Below are positions 33,912 through 45,092 of a stretch of DNA of 64,000 nt, piece after piece. The translations under genes were made by a program, and so were the position numbers. The stretch lies in the NCBI GenBank assembly GCA_028095005.1, contig CM051460.1:233944742-234008741 (forward strand), given 5' to 3'. Every line of letters starts with the position of its first letter. The stretch's first letter is position 1. The notes under the pieces are model-generated. The model was given only the letters and a program-made list of their open reading frames with translations. It did not search any database and had not been told where the DNA came from. Source of the DNA: Rhynchospora pubera. Taxonomy: Eukaryota; Streptophyta; Magnoliopsida; Poales; Cyperaceae.

Positions 33912-34071
33912 TAATTAACGGTCCAAAGGTAGCGAAATTCTTTGTAGGGTAAGTTCCGACCTGCACGAAAGGCATAACGATCTGGGCACTGTCTCGGAGA
34001 GAGGCTCAGTGAAATAGACATGACTGTGAAGATGCGGACTACCTGCACCTGGACAGAAAGACCCTATGAAG
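33912..34071 (+). rRNA. rrn23: nuclear fragment of plastid 23S rRNA gene (NUPT)
   Basis: About 160 bp reading AATTAACGGTCCAAAGGTAG, then AGTTCCGACCTGCACGAAAG, GATCTGGGCACTGTCTCGGA, ACTACCTGCACCTGGACAGA and AAGACCCTATGAAG. This is the strongly conserved domain IV/V part of 23S rRNA, and the wording is the plastid rather than the mitochondrial form. It has a few substitutions against the plastid sequence I remember (for example CCAAAGG for CCTAAGG). Both ends run into ordinary AT-rich nuclear DNA, so it is a degraded plastid insertion and not a working rRNA. Confidence 0.85.
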
Positions 34072-34292
34072 TTAATTAAAAATCGCCACCGTATTTTTTA
34101 CAATTAAAATAGATTTTTTTTAGAAGGGTCATTATAAGAATCATAAGAAGGATAATTAAGATAGGTAAACTTCTGGCATAAATTCAATAATTAAGAAAGA
34201 TAAACTTCTAGCATAAATTCAGATCGATCGATCAGCGAAAATTAGAAGGCTTAGATCACATGTTGTAGGTAGGGATAAATTTTTTTATTTCT
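34072..34292. other. intergenic with short direct repeat
   Basis: AAACTTCTGGCATAAATTCA near 34168 recurs as AAACTTCTAGCATAAATTCA near 34203. No gene. Confidence 0.5.
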
Positions 34293-34660
34293 GAACTACC
34301 TTAGATTTCCAAATATATTTAATTCTTAAATTAAATAATGATTGACACGATTATTTTTAATATATTTAATAAAAAAAGGAAAAAAACTTTTTTTAATTAT
34401 TGAAAATGTAAAAAAAAATATTTTTATTTTAAAAAATGAGGTTATGAGGTTACAAATTGCACCCGGAATTTTATTAATAACTAGACATGGCAGTTCTACG
34501 CTATGTTTCTTTAGTAGATGACAAAATGATTCAACATGAACTACTTTAGATTTTAAAATATATTTAATTCTTAAATTGAACAATGATTGGTACACAATTT
34601 TTAATATATTTAACCAAAAAAAAAAGAAAACTATTTTTCATTATAGAAAATGCAAAAATA
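34293..34660. repeat. direct repeat pair of about 120-135 bp
   Basis: The segment from 34293 (GAACTACCTTAGATTTCC, later ATATATTTAATTCTTAAATT) recurs from about 34538 (GAACTACTTTAGATTTTA, later the same ATATATTTAATTCTTAAATT). The copies differ by scattered substitutions. The spacer is about 110 bp. No coding frame. Confidence 0.7.
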
Positions 34661-35993
34661 TGATCACGATTTTTAATTAATACTATAGATTATAGATTAT
34701 AAATTTATACAGTTACTAAAAATTTTGGATAAATTAAAGAACATAAAATAAATAGAAGAAACTAATATAAATGAAAGAAACATGAAAATAAATTGAGAAA
34801 AAAAGGAAAAAAATTGATAAGAAAGATAAAAGACGTCTGTTGGTTTTATTAAAAAAAAAATTCTAATTCTCTATTGCGTACATCATTCTTCTATTTTGTT
34901 TCCATACAGTTACTCAAATAATAAAATCGCTTTTATGGTAATAATCAACCTTAATGTGTCATGAGTCATGACTATATTGGATAAAAAGTACAAAATATCA
35001 AGCTCAAATAACGTTAGCACATTTTAGGATTAATTTATGGCATTGTTGCCCATTTCTCTTCACTGCTGATTTGCACATGAGCACATCTCCTTCACCAAAT
35101 CCCCATATTTTGGACCGAGCATGACACTGCCTTCTGCAAATTGCATACAATATTATGTGTAAAACAAATAAATAGATGTTATATAAGATATGGAAAAAAG
35201 GTAAATTTAATTAGGATCTATATTAGCATAATACTACTCATCAAATATAGCAAACAATTTTACTACTTTTAAGAGTACCTAAATTAAGGACAAACTGAGT
35301 CCGTATATTTGAGTTCAAGGTCTAAGTTGGTGCAGATGAAAGTTTTAACTTTTAAGAACCGGACCTTTTGAAATTACGAACCAGAAGCGGAATTTTCATG
35401 TTCTCATAAAGCGAATCTTAACCAGACCGAATCATGTAATAAGAACCGTCCACCGGAGCATAATTGACAATTAAAGCTCCATGCAATTTGGGGAGCATTC
35501 TTCGATTTTTGGGCGCGGTTGGGAGGAGGCGGCAGAGAGACGGCAAGAGGGGCTGGAGATGTGGCGTGGTCGGCGAAAGAGGAAGAGACAGAGAGTGAAG
35601 ATATTTTGGGTTACTTTCTCTTTATAAGACATTTTGGGTTACTTTCTTGCTTTACCCATGATATTTCTGAAGTGCAAAGCTGATTTCTAAGTTGATTTCG
35701 TTTATTGGAAGTATGTGTAGCTGACCTTCGTCAAACAATATTTTCCTGTGCTTCATAAATATGTTGATATAATTATACCCAAAAATGTGGACTCAACAGT
35801 AAAGAACTTTAGAGGCAGCTTGTCAGAGTTTGAATGATATGGTTATACGTTAAGTCAAATTGTGACATCTTAGCTTAGGTGTATTATAGCTTCTAAGGAC
35901 ACATAATGGAACTTGTTTAGCCATGATGGACTTGAGTTCAAATTGCCAAAGTCAAAATTTCATAACTGATTCCTGTTTTGTTGACTCACTAAA
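34661..35993. other. intergenic, mostly featureless
   Basis: AT-rich to 35030. A possible minus-strand orphan exon at 35060-35133 is discussed under findings. A GC-richer stretch at 35490-35600 has no domain-bearing frame. Confidence 0.4.
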
Positions 35994-36331
35994 GGGCCTG
36001 GATATGATATTTGCTTGCCAGAATCGGGGTTCATAATTTTGAAGACTATCCCAAGCCACAGTTGACTGAAAAGGGTGCTTGATTTCCCTCCAAATTGGTA
36101 TGGGATAAGGCCAGGTTGGCACTGGGATGGTGTCGACAGAAGTAATAGTATGTCCTTTGTTCACCTCTTTCATGTTTCATTTGTTGAAAGACATCTCTTT
36201 TCAAAAAACCAGATTGTATTCACATAATTGTAATGTTTCTAGCATTTGAGAAAGAATGTTCAGTGGCAGAATGAGAAGCATGCCACAGAGCAGGAAGCCT
36301 ACTTGAAGGCGGCAAGCATTTTTAACCATTG
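35994..36331 (+). pseudogene. BUD13: BUD13 C-terminal pseudogene fragment
   Basis: The plus frame from 35994 reads through HS-stop-LKRVLD to FPPNWYGIRPG and [10 protein letters not shown], matching the conserved C-terminal motif of BUD13 ([21 protein letters not shown] in family members as I recall). The stop at about 36061 replaces a Trp codon. A GTATGT donor at 36148 and an acceptor before 36243 join in the right phase to give NTFEKE. A frameshift then follows before QWQNEKHATEQEAYLKAA, the family's last helix, ending at TGA 36331. A kept intron points to a DNA-level copy. BUD13 belongs to the RES splicing complex. This copy cannot make it. Confidence 0.75.
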
Positions 36332-36868
36332 AAATTGGTACTAATCACTTCTTTTTTGGCAGCTATATTGAAATTACAGAAGATTAGACGTGGTATTTTT
36401 TATGATTTTGGCAACATTTTTGTAGGCAAGGGTGGGCATTTTTTTCGCAACATTTTGTAAACATCATTTTGGCAACATTGTGTAAAAATCAAGGGTGGGT
36501 AGGTAAGGGATCCGCATCCTCGACAGCCAAGTTATTCGGCTGTACCGTCCTGTCCGCGAATACCGATCCTCCGATCCGCATCCAACGACGAAAGCGGAAA
36601 AATGCAGCGAAATCGCCTCTCTCTCCAATACCCGCCCTGCCCGACTGGATTTCGCCAATCAACGATCCCAATTTCGCCAGTCCGTCGACTTCCCGCCAAA
36701 AGCACAAAAATCTTGTTTGTCCCAATTTCGCCCATCGGTCATCTCTCGTCTCTCATCCCTCTTAATTCTCTTGAACGAAGGATGAGGCACTCTCTCAGTC
36801 TGACATAAGGCACTCTCTCCTGTCGTCTCTCCATCGTAGGTGCAGTCCGCGACTGAGTTTCTCCAAAG

Positions 36869-37064
36869 GTAAATCCTACCACCTACTCTATTTGAATGGA
36901 AACATGCTCTCTTCAATAAAAGCATCTAATTGGACAAGCAAGGAGCATGATTATGTATTTGGCTTGAACTTTATGTTGCCTATTATTTTGATTCTTTTCT
37001 TTTCGGAGGGGTTTGGGTGGGGACTTGCGGCTTCTGTTTGCAGAATAAACCATATATCTATATA

Positions 37065-37128
<64 letters not shown>

Positions 37129-37526
37129 TGGTAACGATCAAGGACATTGTTTAAACTAATACATTTGTCTCGTGGTTTTGGGCATTTGTAGAATGGAACT
37201 TGAAATAATAAGTTCGTCAAACTAACCAGTAAGTAACCAACTCAGATATAGTTTAATGAGTTGTTGAAAATTGCTGGTGGGATATACAGTGAGTAAGCTA
37301 TTGAATTACTAATAATAATAATAAGCCGCATTGTTTATCAGTACAAAAAAATTACAATGTACTTTCTGAGCCTAAATTGCTGGTGCTCTTTGTACTTTCT
37401 GAGTCTAAATTGCTGGTGGGATATACGGTGAGTAAACTGTTGCTGGTGCTCTCTTTACTTTCTGAGTAAACTTAAATGCTCTCTGTACTTAAATGCTCAT
37501 ATTTAAATTTTTTGTTCTCTTTGAAG
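36869..37526 (+). other. possible 5' UTR intron of the FAR1-type transposase
   Basis: Donor AAAG/GTAAAT at 36869 and acceptor TTTGAAG just before the ATG at 37530. It contains the (AAT)n microsatellite and repeated TTGCTGGTGGGATATACRGTG phrases (about 37270 and 37410). Splicing is inferred only from the junction sequences. Confidence 0.35.
37064..37129. repeat. (AAT)n microsatellite
   Basis: About twenty-two AAT units in the leader of the FAR1-type element. Confidence 0.9.
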
Positions 37527-37529
37527 GAT

Positions 37530-39965
37530 ATGGAGAATTCCAACATCATGCCTCATGCTGGTATGGAATTTGCAACCTTTGAACAAGCATGGACATATTG
37601 GAAAAATTTTGGTGGAACAAATGGTTTTGAAGTTAGAAAATTATATGGAAAAAAAGGGCAAGATAATAAATATTCTTCATATACTTTTGCATGCGCATGC
37701 GAAGGGGAAAGAAAAAAAGACAAGCGAGATCATCTCACGAAGAACCCTCGAGCCGAGACCCGAACGGGATGCAAAGCTCATTTGGCAATTAAATTTGATA
37801 AAGATTGCCAAAAATACAAAGTTTCAAGATACCATCCCGATCACAACCACACTCTCCAAAAACCCGAAGCTTGCTATTTAATACCTACCCAACGTGAAGT
37901 TCCTGAAATAGCCCGCTTTGACATCAACCTAGCCGATAGTTCGGGGATCCCACCAAAACAATCACATGAGTTATTAAGTAGACAAGCCGGTGGAGTTAGA
38001 AGCGTTGGATATACCAAAGATGACCTTAATAATTGCTTAAGGGATATGAGAAAGAAATCAATGGAATAAGGGGCAGCAGTTGCTATCACGAAGTATTTTG
38101 AAAAGCGAGCGGCGGAGGATCCTTTTTTTCAACACTTTGAGGATATCACTGAAAATGAAGAGATTGCTAATATTCTTTGGATGGATGGTAGAATGATTGC
38201 GGCTTATGCTCGATTTGGAGAGGTAGTTATATTTGATACAACCTTTGGAACCAATGAGGAAAAATGGGCCCTTGGAACTTTTGTTGGCTTTAATAACTTT
38301 AGAGAGATTGTGATTTTTGGTGCGGCTCTCATGTGTGACCAATCAACCGAGTCTTTTGCATGGGTGTTTGATAAGTTTGTAGAGGCAAATTGTGGCAAGA
38401 GACCTATAACCGTGTTTACGGATCAAGATTCCGCAATAGGAAAGTCTTTAGAGCAAGTATTGCCGGATACAAAGCATGCGTTATGTGTTTGGCATATAAT
38501 GAAAAATGCTCAAAAAAAGTTATGTGCCGGATACAAGAAGAAAGATAAAAATGATACCGGTTTATTGGGAGAGTTTTGTAAATGCATGTTCAAGTATGAG
38601 GTGGAAGAAGAGTTTGAAAAAGGCTTTAAAGAACTAGCGGGAAAGGTGGACAAGAAGGATGAGAGATGGATAAAGTTCATCTTTGATTGTAAAGAAAAGT
38701 GGGCATATTGTTTTATGAAGGATGCTTACACTCTAGGGATCCGTAGCACACAAGCTAGTGAGAGTATTAACTCGGATCTGAAGAACTATTTAAGTTGTAA
38801 GTTGAATGTGAATCGGTTTATGGATCACTTTGAGAGGATCGTTGATGCAAAGCGGGAGAAAGAGATCAAATCCGATTATTATATGACACTAAGAAAACCT
38901 AAAGTTAGGTACAATATTCCAATTCTTTGTGAAGCCGGAGATGTGTATACAACCAACATCTTTGAGTTATTCCAAAAGGAGTGTGAGTTATCCGGTTCGG
39001 CGTACATAGAGTCCATAGATGGTAACATATACACGGTTGGTATGTGTAACATTAATGTTGAAGAACCCTCCCGCAAAAGTAGACAAGTTGTTTGGAATCG
39101 GGATGAACAAACCATTGTGTGTTCTTGTAAGAAGTTTGAGAGAGTAGGAATTTTGTGTTGTCATGCAATAAAGGTGTTGGATAGAGAAGACATTAAGAAT
39201 ATACCACCAAGGTACATTCTTAAACGTTGGACACAAGATGCAAATGATGATACCGTTGTGGATAGAGAAGGAAGAGTTATTGAGGATGCTATGTTGGAAG
39301 TTAGAAATCGGAAAGCACAATTGATGCGTGAGGCATCATTAATATGCGATAAAGTGGTCCATGATGAAAGTTTATTCCAATTTGTGCTCGATGGATTGCG
39401 TTTCCTTCTTTTGCAAGTGGAAGAGAGAGATGGAAATCATGATGAAGACAACTCAAATAGCCAACTAGAAAATTCACTCCGCCTAAAGAAGAAAGACGGT
39501 GACAACCGTTCAAAACGAAGGAAGGCTTGGAATGAGAATTTGTCTAGAAAAAAGAAGGACAATGGTCAAAATATATTAAATAGTCAATCTTTGATAAGGT
39601 AAATTATTTGATACGTAATTTCAGTTTTTAATAATTACTCCAAATAGACAATCTGGATATGAAGTTGCAATAAGATATATGTCATAGGCGAGTATTTGAT
39701 ATATTTTATATGTCAAGTATATACCACCAACTATTTCAATTCTGTCATAGGCGAGTATTTACCAGTATATTTCAATTCTGTCATAGGATTAGTATTTGCC
39801 AGTAACACTATACCAGCGGATTAGAATTTTGTCTCCCTCTTTTATGTTGTATCTAATTTTTTTCTTAATTATAGGCCAAGCAATAATTTATCACAAGATA
39901 TAACGGAGGAGCATTTTGGGTGCTATGGCAACCTAGAAGATATACAGTATAGTTTAATTTATTAA
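37530..39965 (+). pseudogene. FAR1/FRS-like MULE transposase with one in-frame stop
   Basis: The reading frame runs 37530-39598 with a likely 276-bp intron (AG/GTAAAT ... TATAG) to a last exon 39875-39965. The start chosen is MENSNIMPH, after a probable acceptor. Domains: FAR1 DNA-binding domain (about 37600-37880, CACE...C...HPDHNH zinc ligands); MULE transposase domain with FDTTF (38234), TDQD (about 38420) and ASESIN (about 38756); and a SWIM zinc finger CSCKKF...CCHAIKVL (about 39118-39180). A TAA at 38067-38069 interrupts the frame between the domains; the same frame continues without any other lesion. The host transcription factors FHY3/FAR1 descend from such transposases, but the TIRs and target duplication show this one is part of a transposon. 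Confidence 0.85.
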
Positions 39966-41179
39966 AACATTTCAAAATAATTTTAAGATATACATTACAA
40001 TTTGTCTAACTAATTTTTTTTTTGCAGCAATTTAGAAATTTGTCAAAATTAGACTAACTTAACATCAATTCCTTTTGTCGGCAACATTTTGTAATGATAG
40101 TGGCCAAGTATAGTTTTTGGCAACATTTTGTAAATCAAAATAGTTATAGCTTTTGTGTGTTGGAATATAGCAATTTATAGAGGGCTAAAGTGAAAATGAC
40201 ATTGTAAACGGGTTTCGGATTCTATATCATATATTTGAATATGTTGTGACCTTCCTGGATTATCTGCATTATGTTAGCATTCCTTTTAATTTTAATTCCA
40301 GTTTAATTCGTTGCCTATGTACATATGGAGTTATCTGCATTATGTTAGCAGCTCGTGGAAGTGCATGTCTCTGGACTTTGATGCTCACTTGAAGGAGCAC
40401 ATCGTGGCTACGGTTTAGGCCATGAATTTTTACGGCACAGTGAGAGATGTCAATGCTATGGTTTAGCAACTCGTGCCTATGGTTTAGGCTATAGTGCAGG
40501 CTATGGTTTTAGGCCAGTATCTGGTACAATGCTGCCGAAATGTCAATGCTACCGAAATTATTCAATGTTTCAGGCTATGGCTATATTTTTCAACAAGAAT
40601 ATAGAGCACTATAGAACATTTCTTATGTCAATACTTCAGGCTATGGCTACAATTCTTATGAAAAAATTAAGAACAAAAAATATAGAGCACTACAGAACAT
40701 TGCATAGGTCCGAAATGTCAAATTAAACAAAAATGTCAAATTAAACTCTATGTATATTTCAATCCATATCAGAAATGTCAAATTAAACACACATATCAGA
40801 AATGTCATATTTCAATCCATCTACAGTTGCTAAATTCACATTGACCAACAACTCAAGTCATATTACAAGGCATGCATCTAATACATTAGCTAAATTTCTA
40901 ATACATTACAACTTACAAACTATAATAGCCAAAAGAAAAATACCAAATAACATAAGGTATTGAATTATTTGGCTCCTTAGTTCTTCCAAATGTTGCCTGA
41001 ACCTCTCTTCAAGGATACACTTCAATAGGGCTGCTTTGAGAGCTCATTGCTATTTAAAAAAAAAGAGATAGTATGAAAACGAATTCAACAGACTAATTCA
41101 AGCTAAATTAAAGCCAAATTTAAACAATTTCTTAAACATTAACATTGTTGTGTGCAGTCTGTATCTGTTGACAAATGTG

Positions 41180-41557
41180 CTGCTTACAAACATCTTAATA
41201 GTACTCTTTCAGGTTGGTGTGGTTGAGTAACCTTGTTGTCTATCTTGTTTGGACATAATTATAATGAGGCTGTTCAATTAAAGTAGAATAGATAGAAGCT
41301 AAAGTTGTTATGTGTGGTTGATTTCAATCTTTCGTTGTAGGCATTATCAAATCAGCAAACTGTTGATTATCCGAGCTTCAAGCTTGTAATTGTTGGTGAT
41401 GGAGGAACTGGTGAGTTCCTTTTTAGATAGATATCATCTTTCAATTTAATAGATAAAATTTCTTTGTTTGTTTTTTAATCGTAATTGTTACTGGTAATAC
41501 TATCAGGTAAAACAATTTTTGTGAAGAGGCATCTCACTGGAGAGTTTGAGAAGAAAA
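41180..41557 (+). pseudogene. RAN: captured Ran GTPase gene fragment inside the MULE
   Basis: Exonic pieces 41341-41410 and 41509-about 41557 read ALSNQQTVDYPSFKLVIVGD, GGTG, then KTIFVKRHLTGEFEKK, the N-terminus of plant Ran including the G1/P-loop GDGGTGKT. An intron with GTGAGT and ATCAG ends is kept between them, interrupting the P-loop codon. An acceptor (TTGTAG) lies directly before GCATTA, so sequence upstream is probably the first Ran intron. After KK the match ends and a TAA follows at once. Kept introns show capture of DNA, not of a transcript. It has no start codon and only about 40 residues, so it cannot make a GTPase. Confidence 0.85.
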
Positions 41558-42045
41558 GCTAAACAACAATTAGAAGCTAAATAAAGCTAAATTTCAACAT
41601 TCAATAGTTGCTAAACAACAATTCAACAGAAAAGCAAACGGATTGGAGTGTTTAATTTCACTGAACCTGTCTAGGGTTTCGAGTGGAGGCGGAGGTACTT
41701 GGAGAGGTGCAGATTGGAGTGGTAAGTGCTTCTCTGGCTTTTGGCGGAGGTAGCCACTGACTCGCTTCAACGATTCTACTTCGATCTCTCGCTCGATCGA
41801 TCTAGGGTTTTGAAGCTTGTGGCTTCAGGCGGAGGTAGCGAAACGAAACATACGAAGACGAAGGAAATGATTTTTTTTTTTGGTTTGTTTCATTTTATTT
41901 AGAAGTGATGCGGGTAGGTCGGGTAGCTCGAATAGCTGTTTTTTCCGCTTTCGTCGTTGGATGCGGATCGGAGGATCGGTATTCGCGGACAGGACGGTAC
42001 AGCCGAATAACTTGGCTGTCGAGGATGCGGATCCGGGTAGGTAAG

Positions 42046-43478
42046 TAGGAGCCAAATGGGCATGAATAGCTTGTATTTCGTTTACTGTCGATGCTTACTG
42101 TATTTGAATAGCTTTAGAGATAATGGCATGAATAGCTTGTATTTGATTTACTGTCAACGCTTGACTTTAGATTGAGATTATATTTGAGGAGTTATAAACT
42201 TTGTTGCTTGGTCATGAATATCCTTTATGTTGTACAACCTGTACAAATATGGCCCAATGCCATGCTACACTGTAAATGCAATATTGGGGTTTTTCAATTG
42301 CTCAATGCTGCATTGCATTATTTGTCATTCTCATGGTTGATTTCTGCTGCTTGTTGCTGATTCCCATGGATTGTGCTTATAATTCATGAAAGTGTGTCTG
42401 AGATTTATTTGGAAAGCATTGATGAATATTGAGGGATGTTTACTCGCAAATCGAATGAGGTGCCAACCAACTCCGTTAGGCTCCATATCCTACATAAATG
42501 TAACAAGTTACTGCTAAACATGTTATAAATTAGATTTATTTACTTTCACTCAACAGAATAATGGTCACTGCTAGTTGCTGCTATTATTATGAAAAAGTTT
42601 TTCTTTTGGGTTTCGACGCATCTAGCTACTGTTATTATTTTAATACTTTATATAGTTACTGCTATGAAGAAAAAAAGATTTATTTACGATACATGGAGAA
42701 AAGGGTGTCATACTTTATATAGTTCAAACCAATGTTCAAAGCAAAAAAGCAATAAGCATATCCTAGAGAGTAGATAAGACGGTGCATATTTCATCTTAAC
42801 TGAAATAGTCTATATTTTATGGCCTTTTATATTTAGAGATTAGGTAAATTACTTGAATTGTACGGGATATCAATGCTCTGACGAGGTAGGTTAGGTAAAT
42901 GTAAATCGATGAAGTACACAAAACAAAAGGCTTGAATGACCATCCGTCTTTTTCTTTAGCGAGGCGAAGTTGATTTGGCAGGAATTCAATTGGAATTGGG
43001 GACCTTTTTTTTTTTTGTTTTAAGAGAGAACAGGAAAAATGAGAACAGTAACTCGGGCACACTGTGGGCAGGGGTGAATTTCAGCGATTCTCTCCTTTTC
43101 TGTGCGCCTCGTTGGATCGTGATCCAACGGATCAAGTGAGAGGTGATACGGTTCCAAGAAAATATTCCCGGAAGAGCTATATATATTTCTGGAAGAAAAT
43201 CTCATCCAAACGCACAGGAATTTTTCCGTCAAATCGGTGGAATAATACAGCGGAGGAAAACATTTGATTAAATAATATTTTCTTTGAATCCGTGAGAGAA
43301 GTTTAATGCTACCCTCTAAATAATATTTTCTTTAAATATGTAGGTTAAGTTTAGTTAAATTAGCATAAAAACACTCAGGTAACTAAGTAGGATGACAAAA
43401 TAAATATCAACCGATTGGAATAGACCGCCTGGAAGGGGGTGCCTGAGCCAGAACGGCCTGTTCCAGCCAGCTGACCGT
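42046..43478. other. intergenic, no gene seen
   Basis: AT-rich. GGCATGAATAGCTTGTATTT occurs twice (about 42058 and 42125). Some GC-richer sequence with a palindrome GTTGGATCGTGATCCAAC lies around 43111-43128. No gene. Confidence 0.45.
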
Positions 43479-43680
43479 TCTAGGTTACATAAGGGGATAA
43501 TTCAATTGACAAACGATTAGACATTCAGGTTGTCCAAATTTTCTTATCTGTCAAGATTAAAACGGACCGTTCTATTTCTAGGAATAGAACGGTCCGTTTT
43601 AATCTTGACAGATAAGAAAATTTGGACAACCTGAATGTCTAATCGTTTGTCAATTGAATTATCCCCTTATGTAACTTAGA
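43479..43680. repeat. 202-bp near-perfect palindrome
   Basis: The two arms of 101 bp are exact inverse copies apart from about two mismatches (near 43484/43675 and 43577/43582), with no loop; the centre is CTAG at 43578-43581. Landmarks are GGGGATAATTCAATTGACAA and TTGTCAATTGAATTATCCCC. It could be a very young foldback MITE or a locus giving a long hairpin RNA. It has no coding capacity and I see no target duplication. Confidence 0.9.
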
Positions 43681-44389
43681 TTTTGTCTAATTAGAATTTC
43701 TATCTTGCAATTTACTTATTGTTTAACATGTTCAAACCTTGAATTGTTTATTTACCCTTAGGATTTGAACTGTTAAACCTGGAAAAAGAATAGTCCGTCC
43801 CCGAAATTCGACCCTTAAACTGTACTGCAAACGAATTAGTATCGGTATTTAAGGAATTAATTTGACCAGTACCCTCACCACCGATCAAATGCAATGGAGT
43901 GGATGTCTCCTCCACCAAAGGGTGCCAAAACATTATCTATAAATAGTACCTCCCTTATTCAATTTTTCATTAATCATTTTCCATTTATAAAATGACAAAC
44001 ATAATAGATATCATCACTCTCAAATAGAGATCTATATGTGTTACGTGTGTCGGTCACAAAAATTTGGCATGCAACAAATTCGGAGATGGAAAATACATAA
44101 GGAAAAGAATTTTGTTCTATTAGATAGTAAGATAAATTTTTATGAATTTCATTTTTACATTTAAATTTTTTTTTTGTTTTATATATAAAAAATATACAAT
44201 ATAGTGTATAAAATATGTAATGGACTACTATTCAATGTATTATTGTTTTCCTTTACTTATTCATTTTAATTGAATTTACAATTTTATAATTATTACTCTT
44301 CCTTCGTGATAAAAATATCAGTTTATCAAATCATCTGTCAATTTTTGACGATACAATTTTTCATATATTGTTTATAATAATATTTAATG
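43681..44389. other. intergenic, no gene seen
   Basis: AT-rich. TATAAATAGTACC at about 43938 could be a TATA box, but no downstream gene was found. Confidence 0.4.
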
Positions 44390-44815
44390 TTGTTGAGTGA
44401 AGCTCGACTTACAGATCTAATTGCTATAATTTCGAGTGTTTTGGTTAGAACCTCAAATCAATTGAGTGTTTGTGGTTGATTAATTAGAGATTAGGCCGAT
44501 CCTTCTCGAGTTCGTTGTGACGAGAAGATTCGGTTCGAACTTGTAGTCCCGTTCATGTGGAATTGAACGGAGTGCGTCCTTTTCGTGGTTTCAAAACTAC
44601 CGGAGACGTACGACTAAGACTAAACCAATCTAGCAGGTCGGAACTCCGTAATCATATCGCTTATCATCTATTTCTCTCTTCTCTTTACTTTATTGCATTG
44701 TGAATTACTTGTGTGTGTTGTTTGATTACTTGAATTGAATAAAAAATTAACCATACCAGTTTAGAAAACTAAAATTGTGCCTATTCACTCTCTTCTAGGC
44801 CTTTAATTAGGGAGA
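44390..44815 (+). repeat. possible Copia-type LTR/leader remnant
   Basis: CTAAAATTGTGCCTATTCAC followed by TCTCTTCTAGGCC resembles the leader just before gag in plant Ty1/copia elements, which often reads like CCTATTCACCCCCTCTAGG. The preceding GTTCGTTGTGACGAGAAGAT text also has a retroelement look. No gag or pol sequence follows. Boundaries are unknown. Confidence 0.3.
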
Positions 44816-44989
44816 ACAGAATAAATAAGAGTAAAATAATTCTTTTTTAGAATTCAAATCAATCCTTCTTATACTTGCCATTTATTTCGGCTTCTTTTAT
44901 GCTTGTTCTTTTACCATAGGAGCTATCACCCCTCCCTAGCCTTTCCCTCGTCTTTGCTAGCATGGTGAGAAAGACATCCTATCTATTGC

Positions 44990-45092
44990 GTTTTGATCAT
45001 ATAATTTCAATTAGAAATCATCTCCGATCAATTCTAATCCAATGAAATAAAATGAAATCCCATGTCTACACCACTTTTTATCAGAACCTTAG
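44990..45092. mobile_element. partial MITE (GGCCCTGATCAAAAT type)
   Basis: Contains GATCAATTCTAATCCAATGA, AAATAAAATGAAATCCCATG and TTTTTATCAGAACC, matching the right arm of the MITE at 28197-28407. The left end is degenerate (TTTTGATCATATAATTTCA). Confidence 0.5.

Larger units (their letters stand above)
36508..42034 (+). mobile_element. FAR1-type Mutator-like element with captured Ran fragment
   Basis: 5,527-bp element. The terminal inverted repeats of about 95 bp (36508-36602 and 41940-42034) begin GGATCCGCATCCTCGACAGCC-like and are nearly perfect. An 11-bp direct repeat GGGTAGGTAAG flanks it at 36497-36507 and 42035-42045 (9-11 bp is usual for MULEs). It encodes a FAR1/FRS-like transposase with one nonsense codon and carries a piece of a Ran GTPase gene near the right end. 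It is unrelated in TIR and transposase to the twin MULE of this window. Confidence 0.9.

Noticed and set aside
33912..34071. A functional rRNA gene
   Set aside because: Only about 160 bp of a 2.8-kb gene is present, with substitutions and no flanking rDNA.
36951..37220. A minus frame with a long isoleucine run
   Set aside because: The run is just the translated (AAT)n microsatellite.
37530..39965. Host FAR1/FHY3 transcription factor gene
   Set aside because: The frame lies inside a TIR-bounded element with an exact 11-bp target duplication and has a nonsense codon, so it is a transposase.
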